A program made the position numbers and the translations under genes. A stretch of DNA of 64,000 bases. Source: Microvirga terrae. GTDB taxonomy: Bacteria > Pseudomonadota > Alphaproteobacteria > Rhizobiales > Beijerinckiaceae. Numbering within the stretch: position 1 is the stretch's first letter; each line of letters opens with the position of its first letter. The stretch is taken from contig NZ_CP102845.1 of the NCBI RefSeq assembly GCF_013307435.2, positions 3,656,001 to 3,720,000 of the forward strand, given 5' to 3'. Below, one piece after another: positions 1 through 6,949 of the stretch. Below the pieces are notes generated by a model. That model searched no databases, had not been told where the DNA came from, and saw only the letters and a list, made by a program, of their open reading frames with translations.

Positions 1-39
1 GATCTTGATGAGCAGGTCCTTGCCCTTCTGAGCAGGCAT
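1..39 (-). CDS. Phage/GTA major tail protein, TP901-1 family (5' end only)
   Basis: Only the first 13 codons are in the window, reading MPAQKGKDLLIKI on the minus strand. This N-terminus (x-AQKGKDLL-x-KI) is typical of the TP901-1-type major tail tube protein, which polymerises into the tail tube of siphoviruses and gene transfer agents. An AAAGGA ribosome binding site lies a few bases before the ATG. The position directly after the DUF3168 gene matches gene g9 following g8 in RcGTA. The identification rests on this short stretch plus gene order; the body of the gene is outside the window. Confidence 0.7.
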   Translation of the reverse strand, partial: MPAQKGKDLLIKI

Positions 40-97
40 GGGATGTCCTTTGTCGAATGAGGAAAGAGGCCCTTTGCAGGCGGGAACGACACCCCCA

Positions 98-189
98 CGT
101 CATCACCGGCCTCGTGCCGGTGATCTCAGTTCTGTGAAGCGCGGCGCCTCACCGGATCGGGATGGCCGGGACAAGCCCGGCCATGACGT
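98..189 (-). repeat. Two-hairpin interspersed repeat, copy 1
   Basis: Reverse-orientation copy. It has a B hairpin (ATCACCGG...CCGGTGAT), a spacer of about 30 bp, and an A hairpin (ATGGCCGGG...CCCGGCCAT), with CGTCAT/ATGACG at the outer edges. It fills the gap between the tail-protein start and the DUF3168 gene, where a GTA operon would normally be tightly packed. Confidence 0.9.
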
Positions 190-281
190 GGCGGGTGGTG
201 ACAGGGGAGACGCAGGGCCGGTCATGACGTGAGAGACCGGCACGATATGCGACACTGCCATGACGGGAGGAACGGACCCGG

Positions 282-692
282 TCACGCCACCTCGGTGACC
301 GCGCGCAGGCGCAGGGTGACGCGGGTGAGCCGCGTGTCCTTGTCGCGCTCGCCGGAAATCTCCGTGACGCGCAGGTTGACGAGGCGGTGCCCGTCGAGGG
401 TCAGCGCCGCGTCATCGAGGATCGCGTCGAGGCGTTCGGCCACGGCGAGCGCCGTGCGGGCACCGCCGGGCTCGGACCACACGACGATGCCGAGGCTCTG
501 CTCGTGCCCACGCTCGCGATCCGTCGACCAATCGGCGGCACGCACGTCCGAGAACAGCGCATAGACCGGAGCGGCGCCCCGCGGCGGCTCGTCGTAGAGG
601 CGCAACGAGCCGCCCATGAGCGCGCACAGCTCCGCATCCGCGGCCGCCGCGTCGAGGATCGCGCCGCGCAAGGCCAAAACGGGACTCGTCAT
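282..692 (-). CDS. DUF3168 tail terminator / tail-completion protein (GTA g8-like)
   Basis: The 136-residue product looks like a DUF3168 protein, the family that caps the tail tube at the head-tail joint in siphovirus-like particles. The N-terminal part (LRGAILDAAAADAEL...LYDEPP), the central D-W-S-T-D motif and the C-terminal beta-rich LRVTEISGERDKDTRLTRV stretch fit this family. The length is normal (about 130-140 residues). Its ATG overlaps the stop of the upstream head-tail adaptor gene by four bases (ATGA), so the two are probably translationally coupled. The order adaptor, DUF3168, major tail protein is the GTA g7-g8-g9 order. Confidence 0.85.
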   Translation of the reverse strand: MTSPVLALRGAILDAAAADAELCALMGGSLRLYDEPPRGAAPVYALFSDVRAADWSTDRERGHEQSLGIVVWSEPGGARTALAVAERLDAILDDAALTLDGHRLVNLRVTEISGERDKDTRLTRVTLRLRAVTEVA

Positions 693-1024
693 GGCCGCAT
701 CTCCTCGACCAGGCAGACGAGATCGCGCCGCGACCCGTCCGGGTCGGACGCCGCCCGGATCGCGAAGCGGCGCAAGCCCGCGCTCAGGCGCATGGCGCCG
801 GTCACGCCCTCGCGGTAGCGCAGGGTGATGCGGTGGGTCAGGCTCTGCTCGGGCCGGTCGGCGCGCACGCGCTCGACGCCCGAGAGCATCTCGATGGCGC
901 CCCAGAGCTGCGGCCCCGCCGTGTAGGTGCGGATGACGCCGCCGAATCCGTCGGGTCGTTCGAGCGGCAGTTCGAGCACGAACCGGCGCGCCCGCGCGCC
1001 GATGCGAATGGGTCTGGTTCTCAT
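689..1024 (-). CDS. Phage head-tail adaptor / head closure protein (GTA g7-like)
   Basis: This 111-residue protein resembles the SPP1 gp16-like head closure family that joins the connector to the tail. Visible features are the GVIRTYTAGPQLWGAIE segment and the basic, beta-rich C-terminal half (HRITLRYREGVTGAMRL). I chose the ATG at MRTRPIRIGARAR because a longer frame upstream only translates repeat DNA. Four bases overlap with the next gene, the DUF3168 protein, which supports an operon. The function is inferred from family resemblance and gene order. Confidence 0.8.
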   Translation of the reverse strand: MRTRPIRIGARARRFVLELPLERPDGFGGVIRTYTAGPQLWGAIEMLSGVERVRADRPEQSLTHRITLRYREGVTGAMRLSAGLRRFAIRAASDPDGSRRDLVCLVEEMRP

Positions 1025-1137
1025 GGCAATGTCTTTGAGAGGGAATGCGAGGGTGAAAGAAGGGAACGGTTCCCGCCGGGTCATCACCGGCCCTGTGCCG
1101 ACCACGACGTGGGCAGGGATCGGGCGTTCGCGCTTCC

Positions 1138-1229
1138 CGTCATCACCGGACTTGTCCCGGTGATCTCGATATGAAGAGCGCTGCGCTTCACAGCATCGGG
1201 ATGGCCGGGACAAGCCCGGCCATGACGTC
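1138..1229 (-). repeat. Two-hairpin interspersed repeat, copy 2 (plus a decayed half copy)
   Basis: Reverse-orientation B-spacer-A copy between the head-tail adaptor and connector genes. A decayed single B hairpin (TCATCACCGGCCCTGTGCCG) precedes it at about 1080-1110. Confidence 0.88.
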
Positions 1230-1291
1230 GAGAGTGACAGGACCGGACGGGTGATGACGCGAAGGCTGTAGAGGGTAGCAATGACCCCGGC

Positions 1292-1858
1292 CTATAACCG
1301 CGCCCGCTGGAACGGCGCCACGAGGGCGAGCGCTTCGGGCGGGAGGATCTGCGCGCCGGTCACGTCGCCCCGGTTCTCGAACCAATGCGCGACAAGGATG
1401 CGGACCGCGAGCTTCAGCGGACCCGGCACCGCCTCGGGCCCCGTGCCGAAGCCCGCCCGCACCGCGATGGAAATCCCGTGCCGCGCCCGGCCCGGCTCCG
1501 GCGCGCCCGTCACGGCGATGCGCGGCGGATCGCTCACCAGGTCCGCCTCGAAGGCGCTCGCCGGAACGCCGGACGGGTTGCCTGCGGCATCGGTCAGGGT
1601 GATGCCGTCCACCGCGATGAGCGGCGCGAGCGGCAGCAGGATCGTGCCGCCGGACGGCCATCGGTCCAGCACCACGCGCCAGCGCTGCTCGATCAGGATC
1701 CGCCGCGATGCCGCCTCGACCATGAGGCGTGCCGCCTTGACGAGGCCCGCGACCAGGTCGTCCTGCGTGCCGTCGTCGCCATCGACGCGGAGATAGGCTT
1801 TCATGTCGTCGAGCGTGACGGGCTCGACGGCGGGCCCGCTGATGAATATGGGAATCAT
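1292..1858 (-). CDS. Phage gp6-like head-tail connector protein (GTA g6-like)
   Basis: The 188-residue product begins MIPIFISGPAVEPVTLDDMK and continues with AYLRVD, the hallmark start of phiE125 gp8 / HK97 gp6-like connector proteins that form the ring below the portal. The middle contains the conserved helix (DDLVAGLVKAARLMVEAASR) and the C-terminus a short helical part ending PFQRARL. A longer frame with an upstream start runs through the divergent protease gene and is not credible. In RcGTA the connector directly follows the capsid gene. Here two serine protease genes on the other strand, with about 2 kb of DNA, separate it from the capsid gene, so it probably needs its own promoter. Confidence 0.85.
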   Translation of the reverse strand: MIPIFISGPAVEPVTLDDMKAYLRVDGDDGTQDDLVAGLVKAARLMVEAASRRILIEQRWRVVLDRWPSGGTILLPLAPLIAVDGITLTDAAGNPSGVPASAFEADLVSDPPRIAVTGAPEPGRARHGISIAVRAGFGTGPEAVPGPLKLAVRILVAHWFENRGDVTGAQILPPEALALVAPFQRARL

Positions 1859-1882
1859 CTCGAACAGGGATCCTTTGAAGTG

Positions 1883-2623
1883 ATGCAACGTGTGGTTATG
1901 CTCGGTCTTGCCCTGTCGCTCGCCGCGACACGGGCGGATGCCATCGTGGGAGGCAGCGAGGATGCGGGCCCCCTCGCCCGTCGGAGCGTGATGGTGCTGA
2001 GCTCGAACGGCGGCGTGTGCAGCGCCGTTGTGCTGGCGCGCGACGTGGTGCTCACCGCGGCCCATTGCGTGACGGGCGCGGCCGAGCACCGAGTTCATTT
2101 CCGCGACGAGACCGGCGCGCCCGTGCTGATCGTCCCCGCCGCGAAGGCGGTGCATCCGGGCTACAATGCGAAGGCCATCGAGACCCGGCAGCGTTCCATC
2201 GATCTCGCCCTGCTGCGCATTCCCGAGGCCCTGCCGGCGCGGTTCGAGCGCGCGACCCTCGCGACCACGACAATCGCGGAGAACGATCCGGTCACCGTCG
2301 GCGGGTACGGGCTGGCGCGCGAAGGCGATGCCAAGACCTCGGGCACCTTCCGCACCGCGTCCCTGACCGCCGTCGAGCCGTTCGGTCCGAGCCGCATCCT
2401 GCTCTGGGCCGAGGGCTCCGGCACGGCCAGCGCCTGCCAGGGCGATTCCGGCGGCCCGATGGCGTCCGGAGAGACCATCGCGGCCATCACGAGCTGGTCG
2501 TCGCCGGCCAAGGGCCGGCAATGCGGAGGCGTCACGCAGGGCATTCTCGTCGGCCCGCAACGCGCGTGGATCGACCGCATCCTGAAAGGCTGGAGCCGCA
2601 CGGCCCTATGGGCCGGCGAGTAG
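1883..2623 (+). CDS. Secreted trypsin-like serine protease (S1 family), first of a tandem pair
   Basis: The 246-residue protein has a signal peptide (VVMLGLALSLAATRADA) directly followed by IVGG, the classic N-terminus of a mature trypsin-fold protease. The catalytic triad is complete: H61 in TAAHC, D107 in DLALLR and S189 in CQGDSGGP. Several cysteines could form disulfides, consistent with export. The ATG lies about 25 bp from the divergent connector gene start. Gene context is odd: it sits inside the GTA head cluster on the opposite strand and has a paralogue about 240 bp downstream. It is most likely a host secreted protease inserted into the cluster; a role in particle maturation cannot be shown from sequence. 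Confidence 0.85.
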   Translation: MQRVVMLGLALSLAATRADAIVGGSEDAGPLARRSVMVLSSNGGVCSAVVLARDVVLTAAHCVTGAAEHRVHFRDETGAPVLIVPAAKAVHPGYNAKAIETRQRSIDLALLRIPEALPARFERATLATTTIAENDPVTVGGYGLAREGDAKTSGTFRTASLTAVEPFGPSRILLWAEGSGTASACQGDSGGPMASGETIAAITSWSSPAKGRQCGGVTQGILVGPQRAWIDRILKGWSRTALWAGE

Positions 2624-2640
2624 GGCTTCCCACCCTCCCC

Positions 2641-2730
2641 CGTCATGGCCGGGCCTGTCCCGGCCATCCCGATCGTGTGAAGCGCGGCGATCTTCGTATC
2701 GGGATCACCGGGACAAGCCCGGTGATGACG
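2641..2730 (+). repeat. Two-hairpin interspersed repeat, copy 3
   Basis: Forward-orientation copy (A hairpin ATGGCCGGG...CCCGGCCAT, spacer, B hairpin ATCACCGGG...CCCGGTGAT). It lies between the tandem serine protease genes, 17 bp after the first one stops. Confidence 0.92.
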
Positions 2731-2858
2731 TGGAGGGTGGTATGAGCCGGTGATGACGCGCAGAGGAGACGCCCGGGAAATTCATAAACGTCCGGAACCA
2801 TCGCGAGCGCCCAGATCTTGCCTTGAAAAAATCACCCCCCTCACGGCATCATCATCCC

Positions 2859-3656
2859 ATGCGCGCTCTGCCAACCCTCGCCCTTGCGGTTCTCACCCTC
2901 ATTGCCACTCCCGCCTGGGCCATCCTGCAGGGCTCCGCCTCGCGCGATCCGAACGGTTTGCGGCGGTCCGTGGTCTCCATCGAGAGCTCCACGGGCGAGC
3001 TCTGCTCGGGGGTGATCGTCGCACCGGATGTCGTGCTCACCGCGGCGCATTGCATGACGGACCGCGCCGCCTATCGGGTGACGGGGCTCAGCCGCGCCTT
3101 CCGGCAGCAGCGCTTCAACGTGGCGGCGCTCGCCATCCACCCGACCTTCGTGCCCGGCACGACGCCGCGCACGCAGCCCGGCATCGATCTCGCGCTTCTC
3201 AAGCTCAATCGGCCGGTCGGGCCCGAGTTCCTCGCCCTCGACCCGACGCAGGCCGGCCGGATCGACGTAGGCGACGGCGTGACGATCGCGGGCTTCGGCG
3301 TTCTGACCGAGCGGGCGAGAGGCACCGCCCGGACCCTGCGCCAGACCAACCTGGTGTCGCTCGGCCCCATCGAGGTCGCGAACCGGGTGCTGATCGTCGT
3401 GGATCGCGACCGGCTCGCCGAGACGGCGGGCGCAGGCGCGTGCCGGGGCGATTCCGGCGGGCCGATCCTGGCCGCCACGCAGACGGGCTATCTGCTCTAC
3501 GGAATCACGAGCTGGTCGAGCGGGCCGTTGCGCAGCCGCCAGCCGAGCGCCTGCGGGGGCCTCACGGCCGTCACCCCGCTCGTCGAGCATCTCGGCTGGA
3601 TCGCCTCGACCATGCGCGGCCTCAGCGGGCTGAACAGCGCCTGGTCGGGAAATTGA
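2859..3656 (+). CDS. Secreted trypsin-like serine protease (S1 family), second of a tandem pair
   Basis: This 265-residue paralogue of the upstream protease has a signal peptide (MRALPTLALAVLTLIATPAWA) and a full triad: H64 in TAAHC, D110 in DLALLK and S199 in CRGDSGGP. The mature N-terminus begins ILQGS rather than IVGG, so the activation step may differ. I start at MRALP because it begins a canonical signal peptide; an in-frame ATG 36 bases upstream would add a basic, His-rich leader. Shared motifs with the first gene (VLTAAHC, ITSWSS) indicate an old duplication. It is flanked on both sides by interspersed repeats and transcribed against the GTA genes. Confidence 0.83.
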   Translation: MRALPTLALAVLTLIATPAWAILQGSASRDPNGLRRSVVSIESSTGELCSGVIVAPDVVLTAAHCMTDRAAYRVTGLSRAFRQQRFNVAALAIHPTFVPGTTPRTQPGIDLALLKLNRPVGPEFLALDPTQAGRIDVGDGVTIAGFGVLTERARGTARTLRQTNLVSLGPIEVANRVLIVVDRDRLAETAGAGACRGDSGGPILAATQTGYLLYGITSWSSGPLRSRQPSACGGLTAVTPLVEHLGWIASTMRGLSGLNSAWSGN

Positions 3657-3680
3657 ACGCCTGACGCGCGCTACCCTCCC

Positions 3681-3771
3681 CGTCATGGCCGGGCCTGTCC
3701 CGGCCATCCCGATCGTGTTGAGCGCGGGGCATCTCTTCATGGAGATCACCGGCACGAGGCCGCTGATGACG
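3681..3771 (+). repeat. Two-hairpin interspersed repeat, copy 4
   Basis: Forward A-spacer-B copy 24 bp after the second protease stop. The B hairpin carries a mismatch (GCTGATGACG instead of GGTGATGACG). Confidence 0.9.
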
Positions 3772-3793
3772 TGGGGAAGGTTCAGCCACGCAC

Positions 3794-3883
3794 CGTCATG
3801 GCCGGCCTTGTGCCGGCCATCCCGATAAGGTGAGGCTCGGCGCCTTTCGCATCGGGATCACCGGGACAAGCCCGGTGATGACG
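3794..3883 (+). repeat. Two-hairpin interspersed repeat, copy 5
   Basis: Forward A-spacer-B copy, in tandem with copy 4 and only 23 bp before the stop codon of the convergent capsid gene. Confidence 0.92.
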
Positions 3884-3906
3884 TGGCGGGTGGAACGGAT
3901 GCCGCT

Positions 3907-5154
3907 CTAAGCGGCGAACTTCAACAGCTTGATCGCCGTGTAGTCCTGCACGCCGCCGCCCACTCGCTTGGTGGTGTAGAACAGCACATAGGGCTTGGCG
4001 GAATACGGATCGCGCAGCACGCGCATGCCGGTGCGGTCGACCACGAGATAGCCGCGCCTGAAATCGCCGAAGGCCACCGCGCATGCATTCGCCGCGATGT
4101 CGGGCATGTCCTCGGCCTCCACCACGGGGAAGCCCATCAGGGTCGCGGTCTGGCCGAGGCTCGCGGGCGGCGCCCAGAGATACTGGCCGTTGTCGTCCTT
4201 GAACCGGCGGATCGCGCTCTGCGTCTTGCGGTTCATCACGAAGGAGGCGTTCTGGCGATAGCCGCTCTTGAGCGCATAGATCAGGTCGACCAGCACGTCT
4301 GACGGGTTCTCCGCCGGGAAGGCCGCGCCGCCGGTGCGCACCGTGCCGAGCTTGCCCCATTGCCAGATCTCCTCCTCGACCGTGTCGACGGTGAGAAAAC
4401 CCTTCGGCTTGTTGAGGCCGTCGCCGCTCACGAAGGCGGCACCCTCCTGCTCGGCGAAAGCCGCCTCCACTTCTTCCGCGATCCAGCGGTCGACATCGAC
4501 CACCGCGTCGTCGAGCAGGGTCTGGGTGGCGGCCGGCATGGCGTAGATCTCCATGGCCGGGAAGCTCATCTCGGCGAGCGTCGGGCTGGCGGTCTGCGGA
4601 CGGGACGCGGTCTCGCCGACCCAGCCGGTCGCCGGACCGGTGGCCGAGACGGCGCGCTTGTACTGGCCGCCGGAGATCACCCGCACCGACGCGATGGCGC
4701 GGATCGGCGAGACGCTCGCGAGACGGCGCAGCACCTCGCTCTCGACCGCGTCGGGCACGAGATAGCCGCCGTCCGGCCCGGATGCGGCCGACAGGGCCTT
4801 CTCCTCGAGCCGCTTCAGCCCGGAGGCCTCGCCGGTCCGGATATAGGCGTGAAACGCGGCCTTGTGCTCGGCCTGCGCGGGATCGCGCGCGGTGTCATGA
4901 CCGGCGGACAGCGGCGGGCGGGCGCGCTCGAGGGTGAGCCGGTCGATGCGGCGCTTGGCGTTGTCGAGCGCGCTGTCGATGCGGGTGAGCTTCTCGTCGG
5001 TCACCACGTCGGTCGAAAGCCTGGTCTCGATCTCGGCGAGGCGCGTGTCGTTGGCGTCCTTGAACGCCTCGAACGCACGGGCGAAATCCTCGAACGCCGA
5101 GGCGACGTCGTCGGATACGGCTTTGGTGTCTGGAGCGTGAATCATATCAATCAA
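3907..5154 (-). CDS. Phage/GTA major capsid protein, HK97 family (GTA g5-like)
   Basis: The 415-residue protein has the two-part HK97 capsid layout. An N-terminal charged helical scaffolding segment (about residues 15-85, a likely coiled coil) is normally removed by the prohead protease. The shell domain follows, with motifs GYLVPDAVESEVLRRL, VISGGQYKRAVSATGP, GWVGETASRPQT and the C-terminal D-R-T-G-M-R-V-L-R-D-P-Y segment. Length is typical for GTA capsids. The start could also be the second Met (MIHAPD), three codons later. It is separated from the prohead protease by a lipoprotein gene and a minus-strand terminator, so transcription probably restarts before it. Confidence 0.93.
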   Translation of the reverse strand: MIDMIHAPDTKAVSDDVASAFEDFARAFEAFKDANDTRLAEIETRLSTDVVTDEKLTRIDSALDNAKRRIDRLTLERARPPLSAGHDTARDPAQAEHKAAFHAYIRTGEASGLKRLEEKALSAASGPDGGYLVPDAVESEVLRRLASVSPIRAIASVRVISGGQYKRAVSATGPATGWVGETASRPQTASPTLAEMSFPAMEIYAMPAATQTLLDDAVVDVDRWIAEEVEAAFAEQEGAAFVSGDGLNKPKGFLTVDTVEEEIWQWGKLGTVRTGGAAFPAENPSDVLVDLIYALKSGYRQNASFVMNRKTQSAIRRFKDDNGQYLWAPPASLGQTATLMGFPVVEAEDMPDIAANACAVAFGDFRRGYLVVDRTGMRVLRDPYSAKPYVLFYTTKRVGGGVQDYTAIKLLKFAA

Positions 5155-5178
5155 TCGATCTCGAAAAGGGCTTCAACG

Positions 5179-5203
5179 AAAAAGGCCCGCCGGAGGGCGG
5201 GCC
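5179..5203 (-). terminator. Intrinsic terminator of the glycine-zipper lipoprotein gene
   Basis: Read on the minus strand, an 8-bp perfect GC stem (GGCCCGCC/GGCGGGCC) with a 4-base loop is followed by five T residues. It lies about 145 bp past the lipoprotein stop and just upstream of the capsid start, so it would stop read-through from the prohead protease side into the capsid gene. Confidence 0.75.
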
Positions 5204-5349
5204 CGTTTATTTCCCGTGAGGGAACGGTTTCGGCGGCGGGCGTCTCGAAGGACCGTCCGGAGCGCGCAGACGCCCGGCTCTGCGGGACGCGAGCGGGCTC
5301 GCTCCACAGGACGGCGCTTGGCGCGGCGGCCTTGTCTCGACGCGCCGCT

Positions 5350-5553
5350 TCAGCGACGGCGGGTGTTCTTCTGCACCGTGCGGGTCACGGTCGGTCCGGT
5401 GGCCGCCCCGATGGCGCCGCCCGCCACTGCGCCGACAGGACCGGCAACCGCACCCACGCCCGCTCCGACGGCCGCGCCGCCGACGCGCTCTTCCGTGGTG
5501 GTGCAGGCCGCGGCCGCCAGGCCGATCAGCGCGACGAAAGCAAGCTTCTTCAT
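5350..5553 (-). CDS. Small glycine-zipper lipoprotein
   Basis: The 67-residue product starts MKKLAFVALIGLAAAAC. Its lipobox (LAAAAC) predicts cleavage and lipidation at Cys17. The mature part is a repeated small-residue zipper (VGGAAVGAGVGAVAGPVGAVAGG) that should form a membrane-inserting helical hairpin, followed by a basic tail (KNTRRR). The family is common as host cell-envelope proteins of unknown exact role. A purine-rich GGGAGGTTGTC ribosome binding site precedes the ATG. It has no GTA counterpart, yet it lies between the prohead protease and capsid genes in the same orientation and with its own terminator. Confidence 0.8.
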   Translation of the reverse strand: MKKLAFVALIGLAAAACTTTEERVGGAAVGAGVGAVAGPVGAVAGGAIGAATGPTVTRTVQKNTRRR

Positions 5554-5660
5554 GACAACCTCCCAAGATACGCGGAGATCCGACGCCTTCCCGTCCAAGA
5601 AGGGCCCGCCGCTTCCGCATCCGCGGGGGCGTTCAACTAACGCGCGCCCATGGACAAGGT

Positions 5661-6197
5661 TCAGGACAATAGTCGCAGTGCCGCCCGGCGGATGCGCGCG
5701 GCAAGGTCCGGGCTTGCGTCCTTCACGGCTTCGACCCGCGCGTCGGGCAGCATCGGGAAGGTCACGACGGAAATCTCCCACAGGTCGAGCTTCTCCAGCC
5801 GGCGCAGGCCGGTGGGACGCTCGGCGCGGGCGCGCTCGACGCGAAACCCGATGGAGAGCCCGTCGACCGCGCCGTCGCGCATGAGCGCATGGATCTCGCG
5901 CGCCCGTTCGACCGCGAGGTTGAGCTTGCCGCGCACGCGCAGGCCGCGCCGGTCCTCGGCGATGCGGAGCCAGCGTCCGATGGGCTGGCCCGGATCGTGC
6001 TGCCAGAGCAGCCGCACGTCGCGGGCGCCGCGCCTGCGCAGGGACTCGGCGAAGGCGCCCGGCACGACCACGTCCTTGCCGAGATCGGGCTGTCCGAACA
6101 GGCTGGCATAGCCCTCGAACACCCCATCCTGATCGACCGCGCCCGGCGGCTCGGGGAGGAACTTGCGCTCATGGATCGTCGCGGTGCCGGGCTTCAT
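5661..6197 (-). CDS. HK97 family prohead protease (GTA g4-like)
   Basis: The 178-residue protein fits the HK97 prohead protease family (peptidase U35/S78), which digests the capsid scaffolding segment during head maturation. Visible are the FEGYASLFG motif near residues 28-36, the putative catalytic His in LLWQHD, and the putative catalytic Ser in DGLSIGF, followed by E-I-S-V-V-T-F-P. Its ATG overlaps the stop of the preceding 60-codon gene by four bases, so the two are coupled. The capsid substrate lies downstream, beyond the lipoprotein gene. Confidence 0.92.
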   Translation of the reverse strand: MKPGTATIHERKFLPEPPGAVDQDGVFEGYASLFGQPDLGKDVVVPGAFAESLRRRGARDVRLLWQHDPGQPIGRWLRIAEDRRGLRVRGKLNLAVERAREIHALMRDGAVDGLSIGFRVERARAERPTGLRRLEKLDLWEISVVTFPMLPDARVEAVKDASPDLAARIRRAALRLLS

Positions 6198-6376
6198 CGC
6201 ACGGCTCCGCGAAGGACCCTAGAAGGAGTCCCGGCTGTCGCATCGAGCTTCTCGAGCTGGCGCACGAAGTCGCGGAACACGAGCGCCGGGCGGCACTGCC
6301 CGTCCCGCGCCGCCTTCGGCGCGCGCGGCGTTCGGACCGTGGGGCGGACCATCGAGCGGATTGCGGGGCGGGTCAT
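6194..6376 (-). CDS. Small hypothetical GTA-cluster protein (60 aa)
   Basis: This basic 60-residue product (MTRPAIRSMVRPTVRTPRAP...RVLRGAVR) matches no family I recognise. It is supported by ATGA overlaps at both ends, with the membrane-protein gene before it and the prohead protease after it. That is strong evidence for a translated, coupled gene. The N-terminal half is rich in Arg and Pro; the C-terminal half has a short helical stretch (LVFRDFVRQLEKLD). The position corresponds to the small-gene slot between portal and protease in GTA clusters. Confidence 0.6.
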   Translation of the reverse strand: MTRPAIRSMVRPTVRTPRAPKAARDGQCRPALVFRDFVRQLEKLDATAGTPSRVLRGAVR

Positions 6377-6573
6377 GAGAGGTCTCCCGAGTGACGGCGG
6401 TTGAAGAGGGACAATTCGCGCACGAACTCGTCGAACCGGCGGTTCGCCGCGAAGAGGTCGCGCAGGGTCATGGCCAGCAGGGCGGACGCCCCGCTCGCCC
6501 AGACGAAGAGGGCCAGATGGGCAAGATCCCCGCGCCGGATGACGGCCTCGGCGATCTGGTCGAACATGTTCAT
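6373..6573 (-). CDS. Small membrane protein of the GTA cluster (g3.5-like slot)
   Basis: The 66-residue product has one clear hydrophobic segment (LAHLALFVWASGASALLAMTL, residues about 19-39) followed by a charged C-terminus (RRFDEFVRELSLFNRR). It is overlapped by four bases with the next gene. RcGTA also carries a short gene between portal and prohead protease (g3.5), and this is the equivalent position; direct homology is not established here. The ribosome binding site is weak, and I start at MNMFDQ. Confidence 0.65.
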   Translation of the reverse strand: MNMFDQIAEAVIRRGDLAHLALFVWASGASALLAMTLRDLFAANRRFDEFVRELSLFNRRHSGDLS

Positions 6574-6718
6574 GATCTGTTCTCGCAAAAGAACTCCGTT
6601 GGATGGGCCGAGGGCCGGCGCGGTCCAGGCGGCGGGCCCGGGCGGCGGGCGCGGCGGTCCCCGCGTGTCGCTGCAAGAGATGGCGGGAGGTCGGCGACCG
6701 TTGCCGGTCACTCCACGA

Positions 6719-6808
6719 CGTCATGGCCGGGTCTGTCCCGGCCATCTCGATCCGAAGAGCACCGCGTCTCACAGCATCGAGATCACCGGCACAAGGCCGG
6801 TGATGACG
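6719..6808 (+). repeat. Two-hairpin interspersed repeat, copy 6
   Basis: Forward A-spacer-B copy between the portal and small membrane gene. Both stems are intact. Confidence 0.92.
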
Positions 6809-6842
6809 TGGAGGGTGCGTGAGGCGGTGATCACACCCTCCC

Positions 6843-6933
6843 ACGCCATGGCCGGGCCTGTCCCGGCCATCCCGCTCGGAAAGGCACGGTGCCTCCGACG
6901 ATCGGGATCACCGGGACGGGCCCGGTGACAACG
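6843..6933 (+). repeat. Two-hairpin interspersed repeat, copy 7 (edges decayed)
   Basis: Forward copy with CGCCATGG instead of CGTCATGG on the left and GTGACAACG on the right. It ends about 16 bp from the portal gene stop. Confidence 0.85.
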
Positions 6934-6949
6934 GACGAGCGGGCGCCCT

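Larger units (their letters stand above)
6574..6949. other. Intergenic stretch between small membrane gene and portal
   Basis: This 376-bp stretch holds two forward repeat copies back to back and GC-rich sequence. I see no credible gene; the open frames mostly translate repeat DNA. Confidence 0.7.

Noticed and set aside
2166..2745. Overlapping plus-strand frames within and after the first trypsin-like protease
   Set aside because: They are out-of-frame Arg-rich shadows. One runs into repeat DNA, giving the recurrent ITGTSPVMT-like peptide that marks translated repeat copies throughout the window.
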